Below are positions 27,642-34,065 of a stretch of 34,065 nucleotides of DNA, piece after piece. The first letter of the stretch is position 1. Each line of letters begins with the position of its first letter. The notes below the pieces were generated by a model. That model saw only the letters and a list, made by a program, of their open reading frames with translations, searched no databases and was not told the origin of the DNA. Source of the stretch: an uncultured Pseudoxanthomonas sp. (GTDB lineage: Bacteria; Pseudomonadota; Gammaproteobacteria; Xanthomonadales; Xanthomonadaceae); contig CAMLGZ010000031.1 of assembly GCA_946479745.1 (NCBI GenBank), forward strand, positions 1 through 34,065, written 5' to 3'. The position numbers were made by a program, and so were the translations under genes.

Positions 27642-27646
27642 AGGGG

Positions 27647-29383
27647 TCAATCCTTGGTTACGCGGTTGATTTCGGCCAGTCCAGTTATGCCGTGACGCAC
27701 CTTCAACAGGGCCGATTGGCGCAAATCGCGGACGCCGGCCCTCTGGGCGGCCTCGGCGATCTGCATGGCGTTGCCGCCTTCCAGCACGATGGCCGAGATC
27801 TCGTCGCTCATCGGCATGACCTGGTAGAGGCCCGTCCGGCCCTTGTAGCCTTCGGTGCACTCCTCGCAGCCGACGGGTTCGTAGACGGTGATGCCTTCAT
27901 CGACTTCGGCCTGGCTGAATCCCTCGGCCAGCAACGCGTGATGCGGCAGATCCATGGGCCGTTTGCACTTGTTGCAGAGCCGGCGCGCCAGGCGCTGGGC
28001 GATGACCAGGGTGACCGAGCTGGTGATGTTGTAGGGCGCAATGCCCATGTTCATCAAGCGGGCGATGGTCTGCGGCGCGTCGTTGGTATGCAGGGTGGAC
28101 AAGACCATGTGGCCGGTCTGGGCAGCCTTGACCGCGATCTCGGCAGTTTCCAGGTCACGGATTTCGCCGACCATGATGATGTCCGGGTCTTGCCGCAGGA
28201 AGCTGCGCAGGGCGGCAGCGAAGGTCATGCCACGCTTGGTGTTCTGCTGGACCTGGTTGACGCCGGGCAGGCGAATTTCGACCGGGTCTTCGACCGTGGA
28301 GATATTGCGTTGTTCGTCGTTGAGGATGCCCAGCGCGGTATAGAGCGATACGGTCTTGCCGGAGCCGGTTGGGCCGGTCACCAGCACCATGCCGTAAGGA
28401 CGTTGAATGGCATCTTCAAACAGCTTCTGCTGGTCCGGCTCGTAGCCCAGTTTCTCGATGCCCAGCTTGGCGGCGCTGCCGTCCAGGATACGCAATACGA
28501 CTTTTTCGCCGAACAGGGTCGGCAAGGTGCTCACGCGGAAGTCGACCTGCTTGGTCTTGCTCAGGTTCAATTTCATGCGGCCGTCCTGGGGCACGCGCTT
28601 TTCGGCGATGTCCAGCTGCGCCATCACTTTCAGGCGGGCGGTGATGCGCATGTTCAGTTTGACTGGTGCCTTGGCCACCTGCTTCAGGATGCCGTCGATG
28701 CGCTGGCGCACCCGGTAGTCGGCTTCGTAGGGCTCGAAGTGGATGTCGGAAGCGCCACGTTTGATGGCATCCACCAGCATCTTGTTGACGAACTTGACGA
28801 CTGGCGTGTCGTCTTCCTTGGTGCCTGCTGCGGCGTCCGAGGAAGAGCTCTCATCATCGCCACTGGTGATATCCAGCGATTCCAGGCCGTCGTCGTCGCT
28901 GCCGAATGCATTGCTCAGGTTGTCGGTCAGATTGGACCATTGTTCCAGGGCACGACGGAGCGAATCTTCGTCTACCAGGATGGGCTCCACCACCAGGTTG
29001 GTGTGGAACTTGATCTCGTCTAATGAATGGGTCCTAGTGGGGTCAGACACTCCCACGAACAAACGATTACCACGTTTGAACAACGGTAGGACTTGGTGCT
29101 TCTGGATTAGCTCATCACTGACCAGCTTGAGCGCGTTATGGGCCGGGTCGAAGGCTGACACATCCAGTAGAGGCATGCCGAACTCGATGGCATTGGCGGC
29201 TGCCATCTGGGGTGCGCTAACAAGCTTTTTCTCTGCGATCCATTGTGCCAACGGCACTTTCGCTTCACTTGCGTTGGCCATGGCTGAACGTGCATTGCTT
29301 TCATCCAGGGCGCCATCCTGAACCAGCCGACGGGCGATTCCGGTAATACCGACGAGGTTGCTGCTGGAAACTACTGCGTTCAT
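27647..29383 (-). CDS. pilB: Type IV pilus extension ATPase PilB
   Basis: Hexameric cytoplasmic ATPase that powers pilus extension. 578 residues. N-terminal GspE-like domain to about 160, an acidic Ser-rich linker (about 163-192), second N-domain with GASDIHFEPYE, Walker A GPTGSGKT at 337-344, Asp box STVEDPVE, Walker B DIIMVGEIRD at 401-410, His box LSTLHTND, and a tetracysteine zinc site (Cys470, Cys473, Cys506, Cys509) typical of PilB. Start is ATG with AGGA upstream on the minus strand. A sigma-54 type promoter lies 40-56 bases upstream. Confidence 0.97.
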   Translation of the reverse strand: MNAVVSSSNLVGITGIARRLVQDGALDESNARSAMANASEAKVPLAQWIAEKKLVSAPQMAAANAIEFGMPLLDVSAFDPAHNALKLVSDELIQKHQVLPLFKRGNRLFVGVSDPTRTHSLDEIKFHTNLVVEPILVDEDSLRRALEQWSNLTDNLSNAFGSDDDGLESLDITSGDDESSSSDAAAGTKEDDTPVVKFVNKMLVDAIKRGASDIHFEPYEADYRVRQRIDGILKQVAKAPVKLNMRITARLKVMAQLDIAEKRVPQDGRMKLNLSKTKQVDFRVSTLPTLFGEKVVLRILDGSAAKLGIEKLGYEPDQQKLFEDAIQRPYGMVLVTGPTGSGKTVSLYTALGILNDEQRNISTVEDPVEIRLPGVNQVQQNTKRGMTFAAALRSFLRQDPDIIMVGEIRDLETAEIAVKAAQTGHMVLSTLHTNDAPQTIARLMNMGIAPYNITSSVTLVIAQRLARRLCNKCKRPMDLPHHALLAEGFSQAEVDEGITVYEPVGCEECTEGYKGRTGLYQVMPMSDEISAIVLEGGNAMQIAEAAQRAGVRDLRQSALLKVRHGITGLAEINRVTKD

Positions 29384-29423
29384 GTTGCGGAATCCTAGGG
29401 CATTGCGGCTATAAGATCAGTTG

Positions 29424-29439
29424 CGCAAGAAACGAGCCA
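29424..29439 (-). promoter_or_regulatory. Sigma-54 promoter of pilB
   Basis: Minus strand TGGCTCGTTTCTTGCG fits TGGCAC-N5-TTGCW: GG and GC are at the required 10-bp gap. It gives a leader of about 30 bases. It is nearly identical to the element before pilA. Confidence 0.72.
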
Positions 29440-29541
29440 GTCGGGACTTCGGCCTACAGCATGGATTTGCGAACTACATGGCTGCCGCATCTGGTCACAT
29501 TCTGCCGAAAATACGAATAAGCGGCTACAGCGCACCGTGGG

Positions 29542-30666
29542 TTAAGAAGCCCCGAATAGATATTTGCGAGTATCAGGGTTGTCTTTACGCCACATGACAT
29601 TGTCTAGAAAGTAGTGGTGAAGGTTTATGAAAACCCAGAAGAGAAACAAGAACAATGACCCGCCAAAAACGCTCCGATCATAACTCGCGTTCGAGCTCAA
29701 CCATTCCGGCGCAAGCCAAAACCCAACATAGCCCAGTATGAAACCAGAGAAGAGAAACAAGGCGAATTTTTTCCAGATGGAGCTTTTAGATTCGGTCTTG
29801 CCGCGCTCCATATTCAGTTTATACCTCCACACAACAGCGAGGTATTGCAGTGAGTGGAAGGCGGGAATAACAAGCAGCATCGCCGGGTGCATGGAAAGCA
29901 ACCAAATATATAAGCTGGCAACGTATGCGATCATTCCATTTATGGGCGTGCCTGCAACTTGCGTCAACTTTATTTTGCGCAGGAACACGGGAATTACAAG
30001 CAGCGTAGTTGCGACGGTTATGGCAATGCTCGACCAAAAAATAGAATCGGGTACTGCAAAGCTGTAGTAGTTGATCTCCCAATAATCCACTTCTGAGAAT
30101 GTTCGATTCAACAGCATCCAGGAAGTTATCCAAACGGCGTAGGCGTTGTACAAAAGTATTTTTTTAGATTTTTCATCAAAAAAATTCTTTTTCAATACGG
30201 CGTCTACCATAAGCATTCCATACCCCTGTTTCACATAGTGCCAGCCCACTAGGAAGAACATGAGATTCGAAGCCCAGCCCAATAAATTCGGATTTCCTGT
30301 GGCTACGCAATAAGTTAGGAACGTGACGAGAAGAACTGGGACGGCCAATCCAGCGAACAGGTATTTTCTTCTCAGGCCCGTAGGGAATACGGCTCCGAAA
30401 GCTCGCGCCTTAAAGTCGCGATAGAAGAGTTGATAGGAGTTGGCGAAATGGGGGTGGTTAATCACATTTGCCAACAACATCATCGTTGTCGCCACGACGG
30501 CAATATCGGCGCCTTTAGGCCAAAGAAACGGAACCGCAGCTAGTGCTATGAGTGATCCGCCGCCCAGCAACAGAAAATCAACGACGGGGCCTAACAAGTA
30601 CACGGCTTTTAGGTTGGTCGCGCTAACCGCGGCTGCCACTTCAGGTTGATTGACAATTGTCGACAT
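29542..30666 (-). CDS. Polytopic histidine-containing membrane protein, function unknown
   Basis: 374-residue protein I cannot place in a named family. It has about eight to nine hydrophobic segments. Its seven histidines cluster at segment edges: HPHF (71, 73), GWHYVKQGYG (143), MHP (260), FHSLQY (271) and NLHHYFLD (350, 351). The last block, NLHHYFLDNVMW, and the spread of His pairs recall membrane metalloenzymes such as desaturases or hydroxylases, but the spacing does not fit the classical eight-His pattern, so this is only a suggestion. It follows the methyltransferase gene by 9 bases with TAGGA as ribosome site. Base composition is about 45-50% GC against about 65% around it, suggesting transfer. 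Its place between pilA and pilB hints at a pilus-linked role. Confidence 0.8.
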   Translation of the reverse strand: MSTIVNQPEVAAAVSATNLKAVYLLGPVVDFLLLGGGSLIALAAVPFLWPKGADIAVVATTMMLLANVINHPHFANSYQLFYRDFKARAFGAVFPTGLRRKYLFAGLAVPVLLVTFLTYCVATGNPNLLGWASNLMFFLVGWHYVKQGYGMLMVDAVLKKNFFDEKSKKILLYNAYAVWITSWMLLNRTFSEVDYWEINYYSFAVPDSIFWSSIAITVATTLLVIPVFLRKIKLTQVAGTPINGMIAYVASLYIWLLSMHPAMLLVIPAFHSLQYLAVVWRYKLNMERGKTESKSSIWKKFALFLFSGFILGYVGFWLAPEWLSSNASYDRSVFGGSLFLFLFWVFINLHHYFLDNVMWRKDNPDTRKYLFGAS

Positions 30667-30675
30667 CGTCGATTC

Positions 30676-31287
30676 CTAAATGATGCCTGGCACTAGGCGA
30701 TACCGGGTTCGGAGCATGTATTCGCGGTAGGTTGGATCATCCTTTAACAAGCGCTCCTCTTCCCATACTCTCAGGCCTTGAAAGAAGTACATCGCCATGA
30801 ATAGGAGCAAGTTGTACCAGCTAAAGCTGGCCAGCAGAAAGCCCGTATGACCAATCAGATAGCCGAGATATATGGGGTGCCTAACGACCCTATAAGTCCC
30901 GCGTGTAACGACCCCACGGTTGGCCGGCAGGAGCCCGAACGATCGACCTAACGAAAGTTTGGAAGCGATTTGCCAAACAATTCCAAAGATCTGTAAGAAG
31001 GCCGAGATCCAGATAGGCGTAAGAACCTGGCCCTGCTCAAGTACAACGAAGTAAAAGAAGAATGTGCCAAAGAGCGTGCTGACAAGCGCGATAGGTCTGA
31101 TCTTGGCGTGCTTGGACATTCGGGCGGAAAGATAGATCGACAAGGTAACCAGCTCGCCAGCAATCACTAAAGTCAGCGTCAGGCTTGGTTGCTCGAGCCA
31201 TTGATGGCATGCGCGCCAAAGGAAGATGCCCAATGTCGATGCGGTAATCAGCCGGATGAGCCAAATTGAGACTGAACCACCCTTCAT
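30676..31287 (-). CDS. ICMT/PEMT-family membrane methyltransferase
   Basis: 203-residue membrane protein with about five hydrophobic segments. The C-terminal half has the isoprenylcysteine carboxyl methyltransferase / phospholipid methyltransferase signature: LGRSFG (113-118), RHPIYLGYL (136-144) and RVWEEERLLKDDPTYREY (173-190), where Glu176-178 lie in the SAM-binding region. Family members methylate lipids, carboxyl groups or thiols; the substrate here is unknown. The ribosome site TTTGGAG lies directly after the pilA terminator. Start is ATG at 31287. AT-rich like the next gene and probably co-transcribed with it. Confidence 0.85.
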   Translation of the reverse strand: MKGGSVSIWLIRLITASTLGIFLWRACHQWLEQPSLTLTLVIAGELVTLSIYLSARMSKHAKIRPIALVSTLFGTFFFYFVVLEQGQVLTPIWISAFLQIFGIVWQIASKLSLGRSFGLLPANRGVVTRGTYRVVRHPIYLGYLIGHTGFLLASFSWYNLLLFMAMYFFQGLRVWEEERLLKDDPTYREYMLRTRYRLVPGII

Positions 31288-31300
31288 GCATTACTCCAAA

Positions 31301-31329
31301 CAAAACGGGGGCGTTAAAAAACGCCCCCG
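31301..31329 (-). terminator. Rho-independent terminator after pilA
   Basis: On the minus strand a perfect 10-bp stem (CGGGGGCGTT/AACGCCCCCG), loop TTTT, is followed by TTTTGTTT. It ends 13 bases before the methyltransferase ATG, so downstream genes depend on read-through or another promoter. Confidence 0.88.
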
Positions 31330-31357
31330 CTGGATCAAGCTGGTAATAGTTTCTTGA

Positions 31358-31792
31358 TTACGGAGCGGGTGCAGCAGCAGTGCGGCAGTTCGACGGCTTG
31401 TACTTCGTGTCGATGGAGCCGGCGCAAACCCAGGAGCCGATCACGCCGTTGGTCGTATCAACAGCCTGCGGGGTCAGCGTGATGTTGCCCGGGGCGCCCG
31501 GGACGTTGCCGGTTACCGTAATGACGCCGTCGGTGACACCGAGCGACGTAACGTACTGGCTGGTGTTGTTTGCGCAGCCCGAAGCCGCAAGGTCGGCCGG
31601 CAGGGCGTTGTTAGAAGCGACATATTCAGCAACCGAGGTCTTGCAGGCGCCAGCGGCAACTACCAGTTCGGAAACCTTCGAGCGCTTCAGGAAGTCCTGA
31701 TAAGCCGGCAGAGCGATGGCGGCCAGGATGGCGATGATGGCGACAACGATCATCAGTTCGATGAGGGTGAAGCCCTGCATGTTCTTCTTCAT
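31358..31792 (-). CDS. pilA: Type IVa major pilin PilA
   Basis: 144-residue prepilin. Leader MKKNMQG is cut by PilD between Gly7 and Phe8; the mature protein starts FTLIELMIVVAIIAILAAIA with the key Glu at mature position 5. The globular part has four cysteines (50, 73, 123, 136); C123 and C136 can form the C-terminal D-loop disulfide, and C50-C73 a second one. The tail ends Ala-Ala-Ala-Pro-Ala-Pro. Good ribosome site AAGGGG 8 bases before the ATG. A sigma-54 promoter lies about 120 bases upstream, a 5' leader hairpin lies between, and a terminator follows. Confidence 0.96.
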   Translation of the reverse strand: MKKNMQGFTLIELMIVVAIIAILAAIALPAYQDFLKRSKVSELVVAAGACKTSVAEYVASNNALPADLAASGCANNTSQYVTSLGVTDGVITVTGNVPGAPGNITLTPQAVDTTNGVIGSWVCAGSIDTKYKPSNCRTAAAPAP

Positions 31793-31828
31793 GGATAAAT
31801 CCCCTTATTAAGGTTTGGCTTGATTGGT

Positions 31829-31853
31829 ATGGGACACAAGCCCCGTGTCCCAT
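31829..31853 (-). promoter_or_regulatory. Hairpin in the pilA 5' leader
   Basis: Perfect 9-bp stem ATGGGACAC/GTGTCCCAT with a 7-base loop, 36 bases before the pilA ATG and downstream of the predicted start near 31899. It may stabilise the abundant pilA mRNA or control it. Confidence 0.55.
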
Positions 31854-31909
31854 CACTGGTATGGACCGTGGGCGCCGTGGGTGAAACGTGCCACGTGCTC
31901 GGGGATTGT

Positions 31910-31925
31910 CGCAGGAAACGTGCCA
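31910..31925 (-). promoter_or_regulatory. Sigma-54 promoter of pilA
   Basis: Minus strand TGGCACGTTTCCTGCG has the perfect -24 TGGCACG and a -12 CTGC with correct GG/GC spacing. pilA is known to be RpoN- and PilR-dependent in Pseudomonas and Xanthomonas. pilR lies upstream on the same strand. Confidence 0.8.
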
Positions 31926-31967
31926 ATCGCCGGTTCTGACCGCCGGCACATCCAAAAAGAGTCACCG

Positions 31968-32035
31968 GTTCCGTTCTCTTTCGGAACGGGACTTCAATTC
32001 GCCTTTTCCATGACTCTATGCGTCACTAAGTGACG
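31968..32035. promoter_or_regulatory. Inverted repeats upstream of the pilA promoter
   Basis: GTTCCG...CGGAAC (31968-31987) and the perfect palindrome CGTCAC-TAA-GTGACG (32021-32035) lie 45-125 bases upstream of the -24 element, where an enhancer-binding protein such as PilR would bind. The first could also be a terminator for the gene upstream. Otherwise the 31793-32150 gap shows only the leader hairpin and promoter. Confidence 0.4.
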
Positions 32036-32150
32036 TTGAGGGTCGTTTTTATGGGCCGGTAACAGGCCATTCCTGATGATGATCACAGTTGCGGTAATGC
32101 CTGCCCAGGTAGCTGACCCAGTCTCTGAATAATGCAGCGGCGTTCACTTG

Positions 32151-32492
32151 TCAGGGTTCCTGAACTGTTCTTCCAGAACCGGAGACTTCCTCTCTCCCGC
32201 GTGGAATGCCGGCGATCCAGTAGCTGGTACTGCGGCCACCCTGTTCCGCAGGCACCAGCACACCAGCCGCCACCAGTGCCTTGATGTCGCGGAGCGCGGT
32301 ATCGGCGGAGGTCTTGGTCAAGGCCGCCCATTTTCTATTGTTGAGCCTGCCCTCGAACCCCTCGTCCATGAGCCGGTTAAGCACCTGGACCTGGCGGGGC
32401 GACAGGGCCACGCCTGCGACTCGTTGCCAGAAGGGCATGCGGCGTTTGTTTCCTTTATTCAACGCATATTTTGCGTCGAATAGAAGGGCTAT
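32151..32492 (-). pseudogene. C-terminal remnant of a Fic family protein
   Basis: Only the last ~110 residues of a Fic-type protein remain: PFWQRVAGVALSPRQVQVLNR, then a winged helix with RKWAALTKTSADTALRDIKALV and GRSTSYWIAG, which in complete proteins follows the Fic AMP-transferase core. The catalytic HPFxxGNGR motif is absent. The frame opens at 32492 after a TGA without a convincing start; TTG at 32462 could make a 103-residue protein. It lies between pilR and pilA, beside a degenerate REP. It might survive as a small DNA-binding protein, but a decayed fragment is more likely. Confidence 0.7.
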
Positions 32493-32506
32493 TCACCGCA
32501 TCGCCT

Positions 32507-32586
32507 GTAGGAGAGCGGCCAGCGTGTGATCGCCTTTCGCGTTGTTGATCAAACCAAGAGCTGTCGCGGGCAGGGCCCGCTCCTAC
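32507..32586. repeat. REP pair with a degenerate left arm, variant A
   Basis: The right arm TCGCGGGCAGGGCCCGCTCCTAC is intact; the left arm reads GTAGGAGAGCGGCC and no longer forms the full stem. It lies 16 bases after the pilR stop. Confidence 0.8.
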
Positions 32587-32602
32587 AGGTTTCAGGGGCG
32601 CG

Positions 32603-34003
32603 CTATTCCATCCCCAACTTTTTCAACTTATAGCGCAGCGCACGGAAGGTGATGCCCAGCTGCGCGGCCGCCTTGGTCTTGTTCCAACGGTTGTCTTCCA
32701 GTGCCTTCTGGATCGCCGCGCGCTCCAGTTGCTCGATATAGGAAGGCAACGCGCCCGCGCCTGGGTCGATGCCGGCCAAGGGCGCATCATCGGCGGCGCT
32801 GGGCGGCGCCTCGGCCGGTTGGCCCCGCCCCCCGTGGCCATTGCCCTGCGGCAGGTGCAGGTCGGCGGCATCGATCTGGTCGCCATCGGCCATGGCCATG
32901 GCGCGCTCCAGGATGTTCTCCAGTTCGCGTACGTTGCCCGGGAAGCCGTAGGTCGCCAGTGCGTCGATGGCTGCGGCGGTCGGTTGCGGAGCGCTACGGC
33001 CGTGCGAGCCGGCCAGGCGCGCCAGGATGGCCGCGGTCAGTTGCGGCAGATCGCCAGTGCGTTCGCGTAGGGGCGGCACGCGCAGCTCGATCACGTTGAT
33101 GCGGTAATAAAGGTCATGGCGGAACCGGCCGTCATTGGCCAGATCGCCCAGGTCCTTGTGGGTGGCGGACAGGATGCGCACGTCCACCGCGATTTCCTGC
33201 GAAGCGCCTACCGGACGCACCGCCTTCTCCTGGATGGCGCGCAGCAGTTTGACCTGCATGGGCAGCGGCAGCTCGGCGACTTCGTCCAGGAACAGGGTGC
33301 CGCCATTGGCGGCCTGGAACAGACCGGTCTTGTCGGCATGGGCACCGGTGAAGCTGCCTTTCTTGTGGCCGAAGAACTCGCTTTCCATCAGCTCGGCCGG
33401 GATGGCGCCGCAGTTGACCGGGACGAAGGGGCCGGCCGCGCGGGCGCCCTGCTCGTGGATGGTGCGCGCGACCAGTTCCTTGCCCACGCCCGATTCGCCC
33501 AGGATGTAGACCGGCGCCTGGCTGCGGGCTACCTTGGCGATGGTGTCGCGGAGCAGGCCCATCGGCGCCGAATTGCCGAGCAGCCGGCTGGCCTGTTCCG
33601 GCGGGGGCGGTGGAGCGGGAGCACGCTCGGTGTTGTTGAGTTCCAGCGCATGCCTGACCAGGCCGCGCAGCACGCTGATATCCACCGGTTTGCTGACGAA
33701 ATCGAAGGCGCCCGCTTTCAGCGCCTCCACCGCCAATTCGACGTTGCCGAAGGCGGTGATCATGGCGACCGGGGTCTTGGGATACAGGCGGCTGATGTCG
33801 CCGACCAGCTCGATGCCGTTGCCGTCGGGCAGGTTCATGTCGGTGAAGCAGAGATCGTAGGTGTTCCGGGACAGGTGCTCGCGCGCTTCGCCCAGGTTGG
33901 CGGCGGTATCGATGCGCAGACCCATGCGGCCCAGGGTCAACGTCAACAGCTCGCGGATATCGCGCTCGTCATCGACGATCAGGGCGCTGCGGTTTTCGCT
34001 CAT
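32603..34003 (-). CDS. pilR: Sigma-54 dependent response regulator PilR
   Basis: NtrC-type activator of pilA, phosphorylated by the sensor PilS, which likely lies beyond the window. 466 residues: receiver domain with Asp11/Asp12, phosphoacceptor Asp55 and Lys105; proline-rich linker (129-136); AAA+ domain with Walker A GESGVGKE at 169-176, the sigma-54 contact loop GSFTGA at 216-221, and GGTLFLDEVAELP; a Gly/Pro/Ala-rich linker near 385-420; and a Fis-type helix-turn-helix at about 430-466 (NKTKAAAQLGITFRALRYKLKKL). Ribosome site GAGGGA precedes the ATG. Expected targets are the promoters at 31910 and 29424. Confidence 0.93.
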   Translation of the reverse strand: MSENRSALIVDDERDIRELLTLTLGRMGLRIDTAANLGEAREHLSRNTYDLCFTDMNLPDGNGIELVGDISRLYPKTPVAMITAFGNVELAVEALKAGAFDFVSKPVDISVLRGLVRHALELNNTERAPAPPPPPEQASRLLGNSAPMGLLRDTIAKVARSQAPVYILGESGVGKELVARTIHEQGARAAGPFVPVNCGAIPAELMESEFFGHKKGSFTGAHADKTGLFQAANGGTLFLDEVAELPLPMQVKLLRAIQEKAVRPVGASQEIAVDVRILSATHKDLGDLANDGRFRHDLYYRINVIELRVPPLRERTGDLPQLTAAILARLAGSHGRSAPQPTAAAIDALATYGFPGNVRELENILERAMAMADGDQIDAADLHLPQGNGHGGRGQPAEAPPSAADDAPLAGIDPGAGALPSYIEQLERAAIQKALEDNRWNKTKAAAQLGITFRALRYKLKKLGME

Positions 34004-34053
34004 TCGTGTCCCTCACAATCCCCTGTGCAAGAAGTGTAACTGTTCAGTGCCCT

Positions 34054-34065
34054 GTAGGAGCGGGC
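34054..34065 (+). repeat. REP arm cut by the window end
   Basis: GTAGGAGCGGGC is the first half of a variant A arm, about 50 bases upstream of the pilR start (minus strand), probably in the pilS-pilR gap. Confidence 0.8.

Noticed and set aside
27440..29023. 527-codon plus-strand frame opposite pilB
   Set aside because: Composition typical of an antisense shadow; PilB motifs are clear on the minus strand.
29542..30666. Known pilin accessory protein such as TfpX, TfpY, TfpZ or the glycosyltransferases PilO/TfpO and TfpW
   Set aside because: Length and histidine pattern do not resemble what I know of those families; no glycosyltransferase motif seen.
32083..32331. 82-codon minus-strand ORF
   Set aside because: Overlaps the recognisable Fic fragment in another frame and has no motif.

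Overview
The window is GC-rich (about 65% by eye) chromosomal DNA from a gammaproteobacterium of the Xanthomonadales, closest in layout to Xanthomonas, Stenotrophomonas, Lysobacter or Luteimonas relatives. The evidence is the gene order rnpB - dcw cluster without murD - lpxC - DUF721 gene - M23 peptidase - secA - Nudix gene, then coaE-pilD-pilC-pilB...pilA...pilR on the other strand, plus many REP palindromes that all start GTAGGAG. The genus is an inference.

Layout. 1-190: 3' half of RNase P RNA, followed by a string of hairpins and a REP. 388-1152 (-): an NRDE/TANGO2-family gene. 1153-1479: control region with a promoter, a five-repeat MraZ-type operator, a DnaA box and a palindrome. 1480-17057 (+): the division and cell wall (dcw) cluster mraZ-rsmH-ftsL-ftsI-murE-murF-mraY-ftsW-murG-murC-ddl-ftsQ-ftsA-ftsZ. 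The first thirteen genes all overlap; ftsZ has its own leader and a strong terminator. 17316-24515: lpxC, dciA (-), an M23 peptidase, secA, a Nudix/ThiE-like fusion and a REP-associated tyrosine transposase (RAYT). 24614-34003, all (-): coaE, pilD, pilC, pilB, two AT-rich membrane genes, pilA, a Fic remnant and pilR.

How the genes work together. The dcw block supplies the cytoplasmic and membrane steps of peptidoglycan precursor synthesis (MurE, MurF, MraY, MurG, MurC, Ddl) and the divisome (FtsL, FtsI, FtsW, FtsQ, FtsA, FtsZ). LpxC commits UDP-GlcNAc to lipid A. SecA drives protein export. The minus-strand block builds and controls type IV pili: PilR with sigma-54 should drive at least two promoters, one before pilA and one before pilB, and I can see both with nearly identical -24/-12 elements.

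The best candidate for something undescribed is the pair at 29542-31287, between pilA and pilB. It holds an ICMT/PEMT-type membrane methyltransferase and a histidine-rich polytopic membrane protein that I do not recognise. Both are clearly more AT-rich than their neighbours and sit just after the pilA terminator. A second notable system is the RAYT gene flanked by REP pairs, with three stem variants of the same GTAGGAG-footed REP placed almost always just 3' of stop codons; two genes take their TAG stop from the REP itself.
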